DNA of 15,661 nt from the NCBI GenBank assembly GCA_023228765.1, contig JALOAM010000067.1, forward strand, positions 1 through 15,661, in the 5' to 3' direction. The position numbers were made by a program, and so were the translations under genes. This document shows positions 6,538 through 12,920 of this stretch, in pieces. The notes beneath the pieces are model-generated. The model did no database searches. It was not told the DNA's origin and saw only the letters and a list, made by a program, of their open reading frames with translations. Origin of the DNA: Dehalococcoidia bacterium. GTDB taxonomy: Bacteria > Chloroflexota > Dehalococcoidia > UBA2979. Position 1 is the stretch's first letter. Each line of letters opens with the position of its first letter.

Positions 6538-7234
6538 CTCCCGCGCTGCGCGAGGCCTCGCGCCGTTCGAGGGCTTCCGCGCCGGGCAGCGCGCCACCAC
6601 GCTGCCCGTGCAGTTCTTCACCGAACTGCTCGAGGAGATCGCGGACCCGGATGAGCTGCGCGTCACCCTGTACGCGCTCTACGCGATCCCCCGTCCCGGA
6701 CGGCCGCACGCGCTGCGCGCGAGCGCGCTGGCGGCGGAGGCGCCCCTCGCGCGCCACTACGGCGACGCGGTGGGCGAGGTGGTGCGGCGCGCGGCGGACC
6801 TCGCGGCGGAGCGAGGGACGCTGCTCACGCTCGCCCTCGAGGACGGTGACGCGCTCGTGTTCGTGAACAACGAGGCGGGGCGCAGACTGAGGGATCGGAT
6901 CGCGGGCGGTCTCGACGCGGTGCCCGAGGGTGGGCGCGTGGTGGCTCGGACGGTCGTGAAGCCGCAGGGCGCGGTGGCGACGTACGAGGCGGAGGTCGGG
7001 ACGCTGTCGCCCTCGGTCAGTGCGGCGCTCGCGGAGGCGGAGCAGACCTACCCGGCCGGCTGGGTGGAGGACGCACTGCGCGAGGCGGCGCGGCAGAACA
7101 AGCGATCGTGGGCCTACGCCGAGGCGATCCTCCGGCGGTGGCAGGCGGAAGGGAGGCGAGATGAAGCAGCTGAAGGACATCCTGGGCGACCAGGCCGCGT
7201 CGATCCCTACGAGCACCTCTACCGCCGCGACTGA
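6524..7234 (+). CDS. DnaD-domain primosome protein
   Basis: This 236-aa protein combines an N-terminal winged-helix-like region with a C-terminal DnaD domain. The N-terminal region (GFRAGQRATTLPVQFFTELLEEIADPDELRVTLYALYAI, residues 17-55) resembles the DnaD-like proteins I associate with Chloroflexota. The DnaD domain (YEAEVGTLSPSVSAALAEAEQTYPAGWVEDALREAARQNKRSWAYAEAILRRWQAEG, 154-210) shows the family's tyrosine/tryptophan helix ending in RYxxxILxxW style. DnaD proteins remodel origin DNA and recruit the helicase and its loader in Firmicutes, and the neighbours here are exactly DnaB and a loader-like ATPase. The ATG overlaps the last 14 bp of dnaB. The final 25 residues overlap the next gene by 74 bp and retain a DPYEHLY motif compatible with the Tyr-containing tails of such proteins, so I keep the full length. 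The family call is confident. Confidence 0.88.
   Translation: MTASSSRAARGLAPFEGFRAGQRATTLPVQFFTELLEEIADPDELRVTLYALYAIPRPGRPHALRASALAAEAPLARHYGDAVGEVVRRAADLAAERGTLLTLALEDGDALVFVNNEAGRRLRDRIAGGLDAVPEGGRVVARTVVKPQGAVATYEAEVGTLSPSVSAALAEAEQTYPAGWVEDALREAARQNKRSWAYAEAILRRWQAEGRRDEAAEGHPGRPGRVDPYEHLYRRD
7147..7156 (+). promoter_or_regulatory. Ribosome binding site fixing the start of the tandem-AAA+ gene
   Basis: GGAAGGGAGG sits four bases before ATG 7161. The reading frame is open for 47 codons further upstream but with Arg-rich non-family sequence, so this site decides the start. It lies inside the DnaD-like gene. Confidence 0.75.
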
Positions 7235-8519
7235 CGCCTCGACGCTGGAGGAGCCCGAGGACCTCTGCCCCCTATGCGAGGGCGCGCGCTTCGTGCGCGT
7301 CACCACGGACCCGACCGACCCGCGCTTCGGGCGCCCGCAGCCGTGCGAGTGCGCGCGGTACGAGGAGCCGGACGAGCGCCGCGCGCGTCTGTTGCGCTAC
7401 TCCCGACTCGGGCCGTTCCAGCGGCTCACGTTCGCGACGCTGATCGACGCCGGGCGCTCGAACGACGAGCGCCTCCAGCGTTCCTACCGCGAGGCCGTGC
7501 GCGTCGTGCGTCGCTTCGCCGAGGCGCCCGAGGGCTGGCTCGTCCTCGTCGGGCCGCACGGCTCCGGTAAGACGCACCTCGCTGCCGCCGTCGCGAGCGA
7601 TGCGATCGAGCACGGTCGGGCCGCGCTCTTCCTCGGCGTCGCTGATCTCCTCGACGAGCTCCGCGCCGGCTACGACGACGACGCCGAGGTCGGCTACGAC
7701 GCGCAGCTCGAGCAGGTGAAGACCGCGCCGTTGCTCATCCTCGATGACCTCGACGCCTACGCGCAGACCGCGTGGGCGCGCGAGAAGTTCTTCCAGATCG
7801 TCTCGTACCGCTTCAACGCGGCGCTCCCCACCGTGTTCACGGCGGTGAAGCCGCCGACCGAGATCGATGAGCGCCTGTCGAGCCGCCTCGTCGACCCTGC
7901 GATGTCGCAGGTGGTGGAGCTGGCGCACGGCGACGCCGCCCCCCGCTACGTCCACATCGGCGCGATGAACCGCGAGCGGCTCGCGCGCTTTACTTTCGAC
8001 GACTTCACGCCCTCGGGCATCGGCCTCAAGGGTGCGCAGCGCACCTCGCTGGAGGCGGCCTACCGCGACGCCCTGAAGTGGGCCCGCGACCCCGAGGGCT
8101 GGCTCGTCCTGACCGGCGGCACCGGTTGCGGCAAGACCCACCTCGCCGCCGCGATCGCCAACGTGCGTCTCGACGACGGCCAGCGCGTCGCCTTCGCCAC
8201 CGTCCCGGACCTCCTCGACGAGCTGCGCGCCACCTATGCCCCCGACGCCCCGAGGCGCTACGACCAGCTCTTCAAGTCCCTGCTGGAGGCGGAAGTCCTG
8301 ATCCTCGACGACCTCGGGGCGCAGAAGTCGAGCCCATGGGCGGAAGAGAAGCTGTACCAGCTGCTCAACCACCGCCACGTCGCCCGCGCCCTGACCGTGG
8401 TGACCACGAACAAGCGCCTCGGTGACCTCGAGCCCCGGATCGCCTCGCGCCTCGCGGACACCGAGGTGTCCCTGCTCCGCGATATCACCGCGCCGGACTA
8501 CCGCACGCTGAAGCCGTAG
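7161..8519 (+). CDS. DnaC/DnaI-type helicase loader with zinc finger and two tandem AAA+ modules
   Basis: This 452-aa protein holds two copies of a DnaC/DnaI/IstB-like ATPase. An N-terminal four-Cys site (C36, C39, C62, C64) resembles the zinc finger of DnaI-like loaders. Module 1 spans about 86-250, with Walker A GPHGSGKTH (131-139) and Walker B LLILDDLDA (191-199). Module 2 spans about 277-440, with GGTGCGKTH (319-327) and VLILDDLGA (379-387). Both share EGWLVL before Walker A, ADLLDELRA or PDLLDELRA after it, and a SRL motif at 241-243 and 430-432. The sensor-1-like segment is TTNKR in module 2 but TAVKP in module 1, so module 1 has lost the usual Asn and may be impaired. Known loaders have a single ATPase of roughly 250-310 residues, so this is a fused duplication. 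Its place after dnaB and dnaD suggests helicase loading at the origin. The role is inferred; the domains are clear. Confidence 0.9.
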   Translation: MKQLKDILGDQAASIPTSTSTAATDASTLEEPEDLCPLCEGARFVRVTTDPTDPRFGRPQPCECARYEEPDERRARLLRYSRLGPFQRLTFATLIDAGRSNDERLQRSYREAVRVVRRFAEAPEGWLVLVGPHGSGKTHLAAAVASDAIEHGRAALFLGVADLLDELRAGYDDDAEVGYDAQLEQVKTAPLLILDDLDAYAQTAWAREKFFQIVSYRFNAALPTVFTAVKPPTEIDERLSSRLVDPAMSQVVELAHGDAAPRYVHIGAMNRERLARFTFDDFTPSGIGLKGAQRTSLEAAYRDALKWARDPEGWLVLTGGTGCGKTHLAAAIANVRLDDGQRVAFATVPDLLDELRATYAPDAPRRYDQLFKSLLEAEVLILDDLGAQKSSPWAEEKLYQLLNHRHVARALTVVTTNKRLGDLEPRIASRLADTEVSLLRDITAPDYRTLKP

Positions 8520-8554
8520 TTCTCTCGCACGCCCCCTCTGCCCTCCGATTCCGA

Positions 8555-8596
8555 CCCCCTCTCCCGGTTTCGGGAGAGGGTTGGGGTGAGGGCCCT
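8555..8596 (-). repeat. REP-like palindromic element, copy A (inverted relative to copies B and C)
   Basis: Read on the minus strand, this copy runs AGGGCCCTCACCCC, then CCCTCTCCCG, a 4-nt loop and CGGGAGAGGG. The 10-bp stem is perfect (8557-8566 with 8571-8580). It matches copies B (8640-8683) and C (14176-14219) in layout and most bases. It lies just after the tandem-AAA+ stop and could also act as a terminator, though it lacks a good T-run. Confidence 0.82.
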
Positions 8597-8639
8597 CTGC
8601 ACCTGCATCGCTCTCCGCCGCGCCGGGCGCTCGCGCCGG

Positions 8640-8683
8640 AAGGCCCTCACCCCCGGCCCCTCTCCCAAAACCGGGAGAGGGGA
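8640..8683 (+). repeat. REP-like palindromic element, copy B
   Basis: The element runs AAGGCCCTCACCCCCGG followed by CCCCTCTCCC (8657-8666), loop AAAACC and GGGAGAGGGG (8673-8682). With copy A it forms an inverted pair about 43 bp apart, like the paired arrangement of bacterial REP/BIME elements. A purine-rich tail (8683-8705) follows. No transposase is near. Confidence 0.82.
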
Positions 8684-8775
8684 GGCGGAAGGGAGAAGGG
8701 AGAACGCAGAAGCCCGGAGCGCCGCGCCTATACTGGTCGTATCCCCCACCCCGGACCTGCCTCGGGAGTGCCGCT

Positions 8776-9489
8776 GTGCAGATCACCGTCCGTCTCTTCG
8801 CCGTCCTGCGTGATGCCGCCGGCGTGGACTGCTTCACCGAGCGGTTCGAGGGCGACATCGTGACCGTCGAGGCGTTCCGGGCGCGGCTCGCGGAGCGCGA
8901 GGGGCTCGGGCCGCACATGCCTCGCGTCGCGCTCGCGGTGAACGAGGAGTACGTGATCGATCCGGGGACCGTCCTCCGCGACGGGGACACCGTCGCGCTC
9001 ATCCCGCCGATCTCCGGCGGTGGCGTGACGCCCCGGTTTCTCGTGACGTCGGAGGTCCTCGATGCGCACGCGATCCGCGAGGCGGTGATGACGCCGGCCA
9101 GCGGCGCGTGCGTGGTGTTCGAGGGCGTCGTGCGCGACCACCACGAGGGGCGCGCGGTGGAGCGGCTGGAGTACGAGGCGTACGAGGGGATGGCGCTCCG
9201 CCAGTTGGAAGTCGTCGCCGACGAGGTCACCGAGGAGTACCGAGACCGCGAGGTCCACGCGATCGCGATCCATCACCGGGTGGGGCCACTCGTCGTGGGG
9301 GAGACCTCGCTGGTGGTCGCGGTGAGCGCGGCGCACCGACGCGACGCGTTCGAGGCGGCGCTGCGCGCGGTCGACCGGGTGAAAGAGACCGTGCCCGTCT
9401 GGAAGAGGGAGTGGGGTCCGGACGGCTCGCACTGGCAGGACGGCGTCGTCCCGTCACCCTCGACACATTCGACACCGCCGAGCGCGTAG
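8776..9489 (+). CDS. Fused molybdopterin synthase, MoaD-MoaE
   Basis: Molybdopterin synthase converts precursor Z (cPMP) to molybdopterin, with sulfur carried on the C-terminal Gly-Gly thiocarboxylate of MoaD. Residues 1-83 of this 237-aa protein are MoaD (ubiquitin-like fold, MQITVRLFAVLRDAAG start, ALIPPISGGG end). Residues ~86-225 are MoaE (GACVVFEGVVRDHHEGRAVERLEYEAYEGMA, HRVGPLVVGE, RVKETVPVWKREWG with both catalytic-region lysines). In a fusion the Gly-Gly is internal; the related mycobacterial MoaX is reported to be cleaved after this site to become active, so cleavage near Gly82/Gly83 is expected here. Start GTG 8776 has GGGAG seven bases upstream. A TATACT at 8729-8734 is a possible -10, without a clear -35. 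The Nudix gene starts 6 bp after its stop. No other molybdenum cofactor genes are in the window. Confidence 0.94.
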   Translation: MQITVRLFAVLRDAAGVDCFTERFEGDIVTVEAFRARLAEREGLGPHMPRVALAVNEEYVIDPGTVLRDGDTVALIPPISGGGVTPRFLVTSEVLDAHAIREAVMTPASGACVVFEGVVRDHHEGRAVERLEYEAYEGMALRQLEVVADEVTEEYRDREVHAIAIHHRVGPLVVGETSLVVAVSAAHRRDAFEAALRAVDRVKETVPVWKREWGPDGSHWQDGVVPSPSTHSTPPSA

Positions 9490-9495
9490 CCCTCG

Positions 9496-10542
9496 ATGAC
9501 CTCTCCGCCGGACCGTCGTTACTGCGCCGCGTGCGGCTCTGACCGGATCGCCCCGCGCCTCGTCCACCACTGGCAGTGCGCGAACTGCGGCGTGACCGAC
9601 TGGAAGAACCCCCTCCCCGTGGCTGGCACGTTCATCCTCCGCGAGGGGCGCGTCCTGCTGGTCCGGCGCGCGGCGCACATGGAGCGCGGCGCAGGTGGCT
9701 GGGTGTTCCCCGGCGGCTTCGTCGAGCGCGGTGAGACGCCGTGGGAGGGCGCCGTCCGCGAGACGCAGGAGGAGGCCCTCGTCACGCCGACGGTGCTCCG
9801 CGCGATGCCGCCTCGGACGGTGCTGACGCCGCACCACGTCGTCATGCCGTTCGTCGCCGAGCTCGACCCGCGCGAGGAACCTCGCCCCGGGCCGGAGTCG
9901 GCGGAGGTGCGCTGGTTCGACTTCGACGAGATCCCATGGGACGAGATCCCGTTCTCGACCACCGTGGCGGCGCTGCGCGGACTCGTCGAGGCACCCGATC
10001 CGACGCAGCACGGGATCGTCACCTTCCGCGAGGTGACCTCGCCGGGCCGCAGCCGCGCACCGTTCCGGTTCTGCATCCGCTGCGCGACACCCCTCGGCGC
10101 GCCGGGGGAGGACGGCGCGGTGCGCTGCTCGAACTGCGGCTGGTTCCGCTGGGACAACCCGAGCCCGACCGCGGGGTTCCTCGCGATCCAGGAGCGGCGT
10201 GTGCTCCTCGGACGGCGGCGGCAGGGACGTGACGGCGCGGGACGCTGGGCGTGCCCCTCCGGCCATATGGAGCCCGGCGAGACACCCGAGGAGACCGCGG
10301 AGCGCGAGCTGCTGGAGGAGTCCGGGGTGAGCGCGCGCGCCGAGCGCTTCGTTGGCCTGTTCGCCAGCGGCGACCACACGGAGGCGGTCTACGCCGGCCC
10401 CGTGCTCGATACGAACGGGACGCCCTCCGGCGAGTTCGACGAGCTGCGCTGGTTCACCGGCCCCGAGGCGACCGAGGCGGAGACCCACCACGGCACGCCT
10501 GACCTCGTCGCGTGGGCGCGTGGCAAGGGGCTGCTCGACTAG
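9496..10542 (+). CDS. Double zinc-ribbon/Nudix hydrolase
   Basis: This 348-aa protein is a tandem duplication of a zinc-ribbon plus Nudix unit. Unit 1 has Cys pairs at 10/13 and 28/31 and a Nudix box at 74-96 (GFVERGETPWEGAVRETQEEALV). There, the metal-binding R-E and E-E are kept but the late Gly of the consensus is Leu. Unit 2 has Cys pairs at 193/196 and 211/214 and a canonical box at 256-278 (GHMEPGETPEETAERELLEESGV). Nudix enzymes hydrolyse nucleoside diphosphates linked to another moiety. The ribbon-plus-Nudix order recalls NudC NADH pyrophosphatases and ADP-ribose pyrophosphatases, but the NudC SQPWPFPxS motif is not visible, so the substrate is unknown. ATG 9496 lies 6 bp after moaDE and has no clear ribosome binding site; re-initiation is likely. 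A protein of this family usually has one unit. Confidence 0.9.
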   Translation: MTSPPDRRYCAACGSDRIAPRLVHHWQCANCGVTDWKNPLPVAGTFILREGRVLLVRRAAHMERGAGGWVFPGGFVERGETPWEGAVRETQEEALVTPTVLRAMPPRTVLTPHHVVMPFVAELDPREEPRPGPESAEVRWFDFDEIPWDEIPFSTTVAALRGLVEAPDPTQHGIVTFREVTSPGRSRAPFRFCIRCATPLGAPGEDGAVRCSNCGWFRWDNPSPTAGFLAIQERRVLLGRRRQGRDGAGRWACPSGHMEPGETPEETAERELLEESGVSARAERFVGLFASGDHTEAVYAGPVLDTNGTPSGEFDELRWFTGPEATEAETHHGTPDLVAWARGKGLLD

Positions 10543-10551
10543 AGTCGTGCG

Positions 10552-11286
10552 ATGCTGCACGCCATGAGCACGACCGCCCTCGCCCGTCGCGGCTCCGACA
10601 TCGCGACACGCCTGCGTGCGGGGCTCCTGGACGTGCTGCTTCCGCAGCAGTGCATCGTCTGCGGCGACTTCGGTGCGTCCCTCCACCCCGAGTGCCTCAC
10701 CGCCTTCCCACCCGCCGAGGGCTCCCGCTGCGCGCGTTGCTGGCGGCCCGTCCCGACCACGTGGTGTGAGCGCTGCGCGAGCGAGGGGCCGGACGTCCCC
10801 GCGTTCGATGCGCTCCGTACCCCCTTCCGCTTCGAGGACCACGCGCGGCGCGCGATCCTCGAAGCGAAGTTCCGAGGGATCACGTCGCACCTGCCCGTGC
10901 TGGCCGGCGCGGCCGTGGAGGTGATCCCGCCGGAGTGGCGCTACGACGCCGTGGTCGCCGTCCCCCTCGCGCGGGTGCGGGAGCGGCGGCGCGGTTACAA
11001 CCAGGCCGCGATCCTCGCCCGGCACATCGCGAGGGCGACCGGGGTCCGGGAGCACGGGCGCCTCATCGCGCGCGTCCGCTCCACCCCGGCACAGGCGACG
11101 CTTTCCGCGGAGCGGCGCGCGACGAACCTCGTGGGTGCGTTCGCCGTCCGGGGTGTCCCGCCGCCTGCCGTCCTCGTCGTGGACGATGTGACGACCACCG
11201 GTTCGACGCTCGATGCGGTCGCGAGCGCCCTCAAGGCCGCCGGTGCGGAGCGCGTGTACGTGCTCGCCGTCGCGCGGGAGGACTGA
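10552..11286 (+). CDS. ComF family protein (phosphoribosyltransferase-like)
   Basis: ComF proteins combine a Cys-rich zinc-binding N-terminus with a type I phosphoribosyltransferase fold and are linked to DNA uptake in competent bacteria, though their reaction is undefined. Here the finger cysteines are C34, C37, C48, C60, C63, C72 and C75. RGYNQA is at 147-152 and the family signature RSTPAQATLSAERRATNLVGAF at 176-197. The PRPP-binding loop VLVVDDVTTTGSTLDA spans 207-222. The length (244 aa) is normal. The start could be ATG 10552 or ATG 10564; neither has a strong ribosome binding site, and the longer form is given. Its TGA overlaps the next ATG by one base (TGATG), so the two genes are probably coupled. 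The rest of a competence machinery is not in the window. Confidence 0.92.
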   Translation: MLHAMSTTALARRGSDIATRLRAGLLDVLLPQQCIVCGDFGASLHPECLTAFPPAEGSRCARCWRPVPTTWCERCASEGPDVPAFDALRTPFRFEDHARRAILEAKFRGITSHLPVLAGAAVEVIPPEWRYDAVVAVPLARVRERRRGYNQAAILARHIARATGVREHGRLIARVRSTPAQATLSAERRATNLVGAFAVRGVPPPAVLVVDDVTTTGSTLDAVASALKAAGAERVYVLAVARED

Positions 11287-12425
11287 TGACCTCCGGCAGC
11301 GCGACGCCCTCGCTCGCGATCTTTCTCGGTGGGATGGAGGGCTCCCCCGTCGAGGAGTGGATGCGCGGCGTCCTCGAAGCTGCCGCGCTCGACACCGCGG
11401 AGGTCGCCCTCGCCTCCGGCGCGTTCGCGCGGGTCGTCCTCGCCGCCGACCGTGCGCCGGGCCTCGCTGTCCCCGACGGGCTAGAGGTGCGCATCGACGG
11501 CGTGGGTACCTCAGGCAGCGCATTCCGCTTCGGTCCCGCCTTCGTCGCGCTCGCCGAGGAACTCCCGCGCGGGGGCGTCGCCTACATCGGTGCGGGCAGC
11601 GGCCCGCTCCTGCGCCCCGCGGACTTCGAGGCCCTGGTCCTGGCTATGGCGGACGGGGTGTGCGTCACCAACAACCGCTTCTCGTCCGACCTCTTCGCGC
11701 TCACTGACCCGCAGTCGGTCGCGCTCCTCGATCCGGTGGCGGAGAAGGACAACGCGATCCCGCGCCGGCTCCGGGACGAGCACGGCATCGAGGTCGTCGA
11801 GCTGCCGCGGACACTGGCGACGCAGTTCAACCTCGACACGCCCAGCGACGCGCTCGCGCTCGCGCTCTCCGGTCGCGCCGGGCCCCGGCTCACCGCCGCC
11901 CTCGCCGATGCGCCAGCCGTCGAGCGGATGCAGCGCGCGGCACGCCCCTTCGTCGACCGCACCGCCGAGGTGCTCGTCGCGGGGCGTGTCTCCTCGCGGA
12001 CCTGGCAGTACCTCGAGACCGAGACCGCCTGCCGCATCCGTCTACTCTCCGAGGAGCGCGGCATGCAGTCCGCCGGCACCGATGTAGCTGGCACCGCGCG
12101 CTCGATCCTCGGGCAGCTCATCCTGGAGGCCGGCCCCGTCCGGACCTTCGGCGTCCTGCTCCCCGAGCTCTGCGACGCCGCCTTCATCGACCTGCGTCCC
12201 GCCCTCGTCCAGCTCGGCATCCGCGCGTCGAGGGCGGACCGGTTCGCCGCCGACCTCCGCCGCCCCGAGGAGATCGAGGACCCCGCCCTCCGCGCGATCG
12301 TGGAGGCGGTGCAGGTGTCCCCGGTGCCGGTGGTCCTCGGCGGGCACTCCCTTGTGGGCGGATCGCTGGAGCTGCTCAACCAGTGGGCGTGGGACGAGCA
12401 CGACGCCGCGACGGCGGGTGGCTAG
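11286..12425 (+). CDS. Uncharacterised protein with GT-A nucleotidyltransferase-like N-terminal half
   Basis: I do not recognise this 379-aa protein as a named family. Its first ~195 residues follow the order of MobA/CofC-type NTP transferases: a first strand near SLAIFLGG (9-16), VALASGAFARVVLAADRA (40-57), AYIGAGSGPLLRPADFEALV (99-118, resembling the SD-PLL-TP-DL segment), TNNRFSSDLFAL (128-139) and FNLDTPSDALALAL (181-194, resembling LDTP-DL). The acidic metal-binding residue expected in the 'GDSPLL' position is absent (GAGSGPLL), so it may not be active. The C-terminal ~170 residues include GRVSSRTWQYLETETACRIRLLSEERG (233-259), probably a second domain. There are no signal peptide or membrane helices. 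It is coupled to comF by a TGATG overlap. The long open frame upstream to 10935 is not used. Its TAG overlaps the convergent TfoX-N stop. Confidence 0.75.
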   Translation: MTSGSATPSLAIFLGGMEGSPVEEWMRGVLEAAALDTAEVALASGAFARVVLAADRAPGLAVPDGLEVRIDGVGTSGSAFRFGPAFVALAEELPRGGVAYIGAGSGPLLRPADFEALVLAMADGVCVTNNRFSSDLFALTDPQSVALLDPVAEKDNAIPRRLRDEHGIEVVELPRTLATQFNLDTPSDALALALSGRAGPRLTAALADAPAVERMQRAARPFVDRTAEVLVAGRVSSRTWQYLETETACRIRLLSEERGMQSAGTDVAGTARSILGQLILEAGPVRTFGVLLPELCDAAFIDLRPALVQLGIRASRADRFAADLRRPEEIEDPALRAIVEAVQVSPVPVVLGGHSLVGGSLELLNQWAWDEHDAATAGG

Positions 12426-12799
12426 GTCTGCTTCTTCACCCGCGATCTCTTCGGCTTCGCGTTCCGGATCGCCGCCTCGCGGGCGCCCTCGAACCAGGCG
12501 CGGAGGGCCTCCGGGTCGTCGAAGTCGTCCTCGGGGAGGGAGAAGTAGGGGAGCGTGGTCGGCTTGCCCCTCATCTCGTAGACCCACTGGCGCTGCCCCG
12601 CCGCCTCGAAGGTGGGGCGGTTGACCTCGTCGGCGCGGAGGAACACGGAGCCGTCGTCCACGAGGCCAAACATCAGGCCCTCCACGAACAGGCCCCAGCC
12701 GCCGAACATGAAGCGCGAGGAGACCGGCGCGAACGGTGTGAGCCGGTCGATGATCTCCTCGACGAGTGGGGCGTCCGGGTGGTTCTTCCTCGCGGGCAT
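12422..12799 (-). CDS. TfoX/Sxy N-terminal-domain protein
   Basis: This 125-aa protein consists of the TfoX-N domain only. Helix LVEEIIDRLTPF (12-23) is followed by SSRFMFGGWGLFVEGLMFGLVDDGSVFLRADEVNRPTFEAAG (27-68), the GGWGLF glycine signature and the late YEMRGKPTTLPYFSLPED. The C-terminal tail is very basic (KPKRSRVKKQ), suggesting nucleic acid contact. In gamma-proteobacteria TfoX/Sxy activates competence genes, but stand-alone TfoX-N proteins elsewhere have no assigned role. The start is MPARK at 12799, with GAGGA seven bases upstream on the minus strand. The frame stays open further upstream with non-family sequence. Its stop overlaps the convergent 379-aa gene by 3 bp in a shared CTAG. 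The proximity to comF is suggestive only. Confidence 0.88.
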   Translation of the reverse strand: MPARKNHPDAPLVEEIIDRLTPFAPVSSRFMFGGWGLFVEGLMFGLVDDGSVFLRADEVNRPTFEAAGQRQWVYEMRGKPTTLPYFSLPEDDFDDPEALRAWFEGAREAAIRNAKPKRSRVKKQT

Positions 12800-12905
12800 G
12801 GCGGGATCCTCGTGCGGCGGTCGAACCCTCGGACGTAGCGGGCAGCGGGGATACCATCGGGCCTCAGTCGGCCCCCTCGCACCCCCGGACGACTGTGTTC
12901 CGCCT

Positions 12906-12915
12906 GAAGGGGAGG
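12906..12915 (+). promoter_or_regulatory. Strong ribosome binding site of glyA
   Basis: GAAGGGGAGG ends five bases before ATG 12921 and selects it over upstream in-frame codons, which encode non-family sequence. It is among the best ribosome binding sites in the window, fitting a highly expressed enzyme. Confidence 0.8.
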
Positions 12916-12920
12916 ATGCC

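Noticed and set aside
5101..6666. Long minus-strand open frame opposite dnaB
   Set aside because: GC-rich DNA gives long antisense frames. This one shows no domain and lies fully opposite a certain gene.
8729..8734. TATACT as a full promoter for moaDE
   Set aside because: No acceptable -35 occurs 16-18 bp upstream, so it is mentioned only as a possible -10.
7272..9230. 652-codon minus-strand open frame across the loader, REP elements and moaDE
   Set aside because: It runs through two REP-like elements and opposite two certain genes, and its composition is Arg/Gly/Val-rich and typical of antisense frames.
10935..11285. Upstream extension of the 379-aa protein
   Set aside because: It overlaps comF in another frame with Arg-rich sequence. 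The ATG at 11286, coupled to the comF stop, is the sensible start.
9454..11523. 689-codon minus-strand open frame opposite the Nudix and comF genes
   Set aside because: It has no recognisable domain, low-complexity Arg-rich sequence, and lies opposite well-supported genes.
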